A program made the position numbers and the translations under genes. Source: Allosalinactinospora lopnorensis (GTDB taxonomy: Bacteria; Actinomycetota; Actinomycetes; Streptosporangiales; Streptosporangiaceae). Taken from it: 42,253 nucleotides of DNA. The notes beneath the pieces were generated by a model, which did no database searches, was not told the origin of the DNA, and was given only the letters and a program-made list of their open reading frames with translations. Positions 38,919-42,253 of the stretch are shown piece after piece. Position 1 is the stretch's first letter, and each line of letters starts with the position of its first letter. The DNA lies in NCBI RefSeq assembly GCF_000981225.1, contig NZ_LAJC01000054.1, forward strand, positions 1 to 42,253, written 5' to 3'.

Positions 38919-39362
38919 CGAATGGTAATCCCCGACAGGTCACCGCGTTAACTCTGCCGGACGTATGAAAATCCGAACGGCCGGTCCCAGATGTTCCTGG
39001 ACGCTTCCGGACAACGCGGGCCGCTACTGAAACCCCAATCCTCGCAATCGGAGGAAAACGCGTATTCTGTGCGTATCCCCCTGTTCGGGACACCCTGACG
39101 CGGATGCCCGCCGGATGCGCTTCTGGCCGCCGCGGAGCTCGGGTACGTTTCCCGCAAGCGCTAATCCGGCGTTTTGATCCTCTCTCCCGTACCACCGTTT
39201 CAACACGCCGGGAGCGCCAGAGACCCAGGTCGAAACAATTTCAGCCCGGAAGGAAAACCGTGACCTGTATCCGCGCCCCCCACTCTGCAGGACGGCCCGC
39301 CGCCGCTCGTGCGGTGGCCGTGGCCGTCCGCCCTGGCCTGCCCGCTGGGAGGGAGGTCCTCC

Positions 39363-39965
39363 GTGCCTAAGAGTGACCTGCTGGAGCCCAGCGGCCCCAA
39401 CGCTTCACTGCGCGGGCGGGTGCACCGCCCCACGGTCTACCGGCCGGCGCCCGACGCCCCGCCCCACCATCTGCGCCGCGGCTCCGACGGCCATGTCTAC
39501 GGCTGGGTGCGCATGGCGCCCGCCTCCGAGGAAGCCGAACCGTGTTCCCCCGGTCGGCTCGGCTCGGACACGACCGGCAGCGGTACGGAGACCTCTGAGG
39601 AGGGGGCGCCGGTGCGGCCCCCCACGATCGAGGATCTGGAGGGCTACGACCAGCGCCCCAACCCGCTGGAGGCGCAGACCCCGGCGGAGTTCGTCCAGGC
39701 GATGCGCCGGTTCCGGACCTGGTCGGGCGACTGGTCCTACCGCGAGCTGGAGCGGTTCTGCGGCGGTGCCGTGCCGCGCTCAACCTTCCACGCCGCGCTT
39801 ACCGGCGACGAGCTGCCGAAGTTCGTGGTGCTGATGGCGTTCGTCTCCGCCTGCGGCGGCAACCAGGACGAGGTGCAGCGGTGGGTGACCGGGTGGCGCC
39901 GGCTGCGCATGTCCGAGACCGGCGACGGATCCGCGGCCGGCCTGCCTCCCGGTGCCTCTCCGTGA
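39363..39965 (+). CDS. Protein of unknown function with C-terminal HTH-like region
   Basis: 200 residues. The first 110 are polar, Pro/Gly/Ser-rich, with PPTIEDLEGYDQRPNPLEAQ near the middle. Residues 115-190 resemble the HTH region found at the N terminus of many actinomycete signalling proteins: AEFVQAMRRFRTWSGDWSYR, ELERFCGGAVPRSTFHAALT, VVLMAFVSACGGNQDEVQRW. It may be a DNA-binding or adaptor protein. GTG 39363 follows GGGAGG. Confidence 0.65.
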   Translation: MPKSDLLEPSGPNASLRGRVHRPTVYRPAPDAPPHHLRRGSDGHVYGWVRMAPASEEAEPCSPGRLGSDTTGSGTETSEEGAPVRPPTIEDLEGYDQRPNPLEAQTPAEFVQAMRRFRTWSGDWSYRELERFCGGAVPRSTFHAALTGDELPKFVVLMAFVSACGGNQDEVQRWVTGWRRLRMSETGDGSAAGLPPGASP

Positions 39966-40064
39966 CACCGGTGCCGTTCCGCCCTGGGCGGAGCGGCCCA
40001 CTGCTGTCCGAGACCGTCCGTTCCCCGCATCCGTGCGAGCCCCGCCGCATGTGAAGCGGGCAAA

Positions 40065-40092
40065 GGGGGCGAGGCCCGAGAGCTTCGCCCCC
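40065..40092. terminator. Terminator between convergent genes
   Basis: GGGGGCGA (40065-40072) pairs with TCGCCCCC (40085-40092); loop of 12. Lies between the unknown gene at 39363 and the DUF1275 gene. Confidence 0.6.
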
Positions 40093-40150
40093 GGGAGGAG
40101 GGGCCGATCCGGGCGGGGCGCTGCGGCGAGCAGGGCTTTGCGCTCTGCCG

Positions 40151-40852
40151 TTACGTGGGCGGCCGCCTCGACGCGGGGTGGGCCAGGTAAACGGCTATCG
40201 TGCCGAGACTGCCCGCTGCTGCGACGAGGAGCGGAAGCGTCAGTCCTACCTGCAGCAGCAGGGTTCCGATGGCTCCGCCCACGAACACCGCGATCACGGC
40301 CAGGAGGCGGTGCTTCTGCTCGGGATGGCCGGTGCCCTTGCCGAGGGAGGAGTCCATGAGCAGGGAGACCAGCGTGAACGTGACGAGGGTGGTGTTCAGG
40401 GGCGCACCGAGGCGCCGGACGGTGGCGCTGCGCACTCCCATGGCGGCAGCGGTGAGAGCGATCACCGCGTAGTGCCGGGGGCTCGGGGACTCCGCGACAG
40501 GCTGTAGACCGAGCCCGCACAGTGCCGCCGCTGTGATCAGGACGGATACGGTGGCGGCGGACGTGAGGAGCCACCGTCGCCGTTCCGCCGCCATGGCCGC
40601 CCCGATACGGCTGCCGACGCTCGCGCCGAGCACGAATGCGGCGAGGGCGGTGAGAGACGCGGCGGGTTCGAGGCCGCCACCGGCCGCGGCGAATCCGAGG
40701 AAGAGGAGGTTGCCGGTCATGAAGGCGGTGAAGACCCCACCCAATCCGAGGTAGCTGACGGCGTCGACCACCCCCGTGATGGCCGTCAGCGTGATGAGCG
40801 CCACCGGCAGAGGATCCCTGCCGGAGGCGTCCCCGCTGGCTTTCCTGGCCAC
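40151..40852 (-). CDS. DUF1275 (YoaK) family membrane protein
   Basis: 233 residues with about six membrane helices. Family opening: PVALITLTAITGVVDAVSYL, then GGVFTAFMTGNLLFLGFAAA, and the mid motif MGVRSATVRRLGAPLNTTLV. Function unknown; inner-membrane. GTG 40852 is selected for an AAGGAG site; a longer frame from 40903 lacks one. Confidence 0.88.
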   Translation of the reverse strand: MARKASGDASGRDPLPVALITLTAITGVVDAVSYLGLGGVFTAFMTGNLLFLGFAAAGGGLEPAASLTALAAFVLGASVGSRIGAAMAAERRRWLLTSAATVSVLITAAALCGLGLQPVAESPSPRHYAVIALTAAAMGVRSATVRRLGAPLNTTLVTFTLVSLLMDSSLGKGTGHPEQKHRLLAVIAVFVGGAIGTLLLQVGLTLPLLVAAAGSLGTIAVYLAHPASRRPPT

Positions 40853-41263
40853 CCCTGCTCCTTCGGTCTGATGGGAACCAGGATTGCGCGGGGGGCGCCT
40901 CATCTCATGGCACCACGCCCGGCTGCCGCATGCCCTTCGCGGAGGGGGCGCGAACGTCTCTCTGAGGACGCGTGTGCGCGTTGCGGAGGGCGGGCCGGAT
41001 CACTCAGGTTTTGCCATTTTTACTGGTTAGCGGTGTGCGGGGTGGGCAGAGGAACAACGGAGGCAGGGCCCGGCTCCGCCTTGGGGGTGGCGTTGAGCGG
41101 GCCCGCCTCCTCTTTTCATGCCGGGGGAGCGAGTGTTTCCCCGCTTCGCCGCCCCTGACGAGAACCCCGTTCTCGAACGTGCGGACCACGGTCGCGGCCC
41201 CGCGGCGCTGCTGGAGGGGGCCCCGGAAGCTCCGCGTGGACCCGGGTTCCTGTCCCTCACCGG
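40853..41263. other. Intergenic region, no gene seen
   Basis: 411 bases. Includes the presumed DUF1275 promoter, an AT-rich patch at 41008-41030, and a hyphenated palindrome CGAGAACCCCGTTCTCG at 41159-41175. No ORF with a ribosome site and family match. Confidence 0.45.
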
Positions 41264-42235
41264 TCACTGTGGTTCGGCGGCGGGCGGCCGCTTGGCGGCC
41301 GCCCGCCGGTAGCGCTCGGCGAGCCGGCGCGCGTGTTCGGCGAACTCCGGGGGATCGAGGATCTCGAAGTCGGCGTCGATCACTCCGATCCACGCGGTCA
41401 GCAGCGGGACCGTCTCGCCCCCGACCCGCAGCAGGCACGAGTGCTCGTCGATCGCCTCCACCACCCCCATTGTCTGCCCGGCCACGGTCTCGACGGGGGC
41501 GTGCACCAGCACCCGCGCCTGGATCGGCCACATGACCGATCCGATGCGGTGGTAGAGGTAGGTCGCGACGTCGCCCTCGGGCGGGTCGCGGGGGGTGAAG
41601 CGGGGGCCGGTGGGAGGCCGCGGCCGGATCCGGTCCACGCGGAAGGTGCGCCAGCCGTCCCGCTCGGTGTCCCACGCCACGAGGTACCACCGCTGGCTCC
41701 ACGACACCAGGCGGTGCGGCTCGACCAGGCGCAGGCTCGCGGCCCCGTCGTGGCGGACGTAGTCGAACCGCGGCCGCTCACTGGCACGGCAGGCGCCGGC
41801 GATGACGGTCAGCACATCGGGAGGCACCGACGGCTCGTCGTCGCCGATGGTGACAGTGGAGGAACGAAGGGCGCCGACCCGGTGCCGCAGGCGGGAGGGC
41901 AGCACCTGCTCCAGCTTGGCCAGCGCACGCACCGACGCCTCCTCGATCCCGACCACCGAACTCCCGGCGGCGGTGTGCAGGCCGACCGCGACCGCCACGG
42001 CCTCTTCGTCGTCCAGCAGCAGCGGCGGCATCCGCGCCCCCGCGCCCAACCGGTAACCGCCCGACACCCCGGGTATCGCGTGGATCGGATAGCCCAGGCT
42101 GCGCAGCCGTTCCACGTCCCGACGCACGGTGCGTGCCGCCACGCCGAGCCGTTCGGCCAGTTCCGCGCCGGCCCGGTCCGGCCGTGTCTGCAGCAACGAC
42201 AGCAGGCGCAGCAGTCGCGCCGACGTCTCCAGCAT
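41264..42235 (-). CDS. WYL-domain transcriptional regulator
   Basis: 323 residues. N-terminal DeoR/HTH_11 winged helix (LLRLLSLLQTRPDRAGAELA, RLGVAARTVRRDVERLRSLG, YPIHAIPGVSGGYRLG), WYL domain around residues 150-215 (LVEPHRLVSWSQRWYLVAWD, TERDGWRTFRVDRIRP), and a C-terminal extension. WYL domains bind nucleic acid or nucleotide ligands. The start is close to the window edge, with only a weak GGGAAA site visible. Its target, perhaps a divergent gene, lies outside the window. Confidence 0.9.
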   Translation of the reverse strand: MLETSARLLRLLSLLQTRPDRAGAELAERLGVAARTVRRDVERLRSLGYPIHAIPGVSGGYRLGAGARMPPLLLDDEEAVAVAVGLHTAAGSSVVGIEEASVRALAKLEQVLPSRLRHRVGALRSSTVTIGDDEPSVPPDVLTVIAGACRASERPRFDYVRHDGAASLRLVEPHRLVSWSQRWYLVAWDTERDGWRTFRVDRIRPRPPTGPRFTPRDPPEGDVATYLYHRIGSVMWPIQARVLVHAPVETVAGQTMGVVEAIDEHSCLLRVGGETVPLLTAWIGVIDADFEILDPPEFAEHARRLAERYRRAAAKRPPAAEPQ

Positions 42236-42253
42236 TTTCCCAGTGTGTCAGGG

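Larger units (their letters stand above)
38612..39362. other. Long intergenic region with a terminator and a palindrome
   Basis: 751 bases without a supported gene. Holds the GH15 terminator (38692-38730), a second small hairpin near 38795-38817, an AT-richer block at about 38870-39070 containing a 19-base palindrome, and a TATTCT at 39062-39067 that may be a -10 for the next gene. The ribosome site GGGAGGGAGG lies just before 39363. Confidence 0.5.

Overview
The window is chromosomal DNA of a high-GC actinobacterium. Base composition, GTG and TTG starts, strong purine-rich ribosome sites and gene order all agree. The order polA-arfB-rpsA-coaE-uvrB and the block parA-(small gene)-scpA-scpB-rluB-aroH-tyrA-cmk-der match the core chromosome of Streptomyces and Mycobacterium relatives. 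Protein wording (for example the S1 protein and the XRE/deformylase fusion) suggests a Nocardiopsis- or Streptomyces-like filamentous actinomycete; the genus is inference.

Layout. 1-2.1 kb: a branched-chain amino-acid-type binding lipoprotein and a hotdog thioesterase on the minus strand. 2.2-8.6 kb: DNA polymerase I, ribosome rescue factor ArfB, ribosomal protein S1, a GNAT and CoaE. 8.7-10.9 kb: an insertion in the coaE-uvrB interval with an XRE-HTH/peptide-deformylase fusion and, head to head, a left-handed beta-helix protein. 11.1-13.2 kb: UvrB. 13.2-15.8 kb: a disturbed region with a decayed glyoxalase-like gene, a GNAT, a truncated alpha/beta hydrolase and a degenerate second copy of part of that GNAT. 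15.9-29 kb: HMG-CoA lyase-like gene, pyrG, Nudix, xerD, then the parA/scp/rlu/aroH/tyrA/cmk/der block (chromosome organisation, rRNA modification, aromatic amino acids, nucleotide and ribosome assembly functions). 29-31.2 kb: Bcr/CflA efflux pump and a DUF523 protein. 31.3-33.8 kb: tRNA-Pro(GGG) followed by a small acquired island, a modification-dependent-type HNH endonuclease and an N-terminally truncated tyrosine integrase. 33.8-36.1 kb: methyltransferase and thioredoxin-reductase-like flavoprotein divergent from an XRE-cupin regulator. 36.2-42.2 kb: IS5 remnant, GH15 glucosidase/trehalase, an unknown HTH-like gene, DUF1275 and a WYL regulator.

A feature of the sequence itself is important for any user: at least eleven places show a reading frame that is restored by adding one base, including inside polA, rpsA and pyrG, which should not be broken in a living cell. 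All are losses, never gains, and most are in short G/C runs. The simplest reading is a deletion-biased sequencing or assembly error, so the frameshifted genes are annotated across the break. A few loci (the glyoxalase fragment, the hydrolase/GNAT mosaic, the IS5 remnant, the integrase) are damaged in ways that single-base errors do not explain and look truly decayed.

No CRISPR array, rRNA, prophage or biosynthetic cluster was seen. The most unusual items are the regulator/deformylase fusion with its start overlapping that of a divergent beta-helix gene, and the tRNA-linked restriction island.
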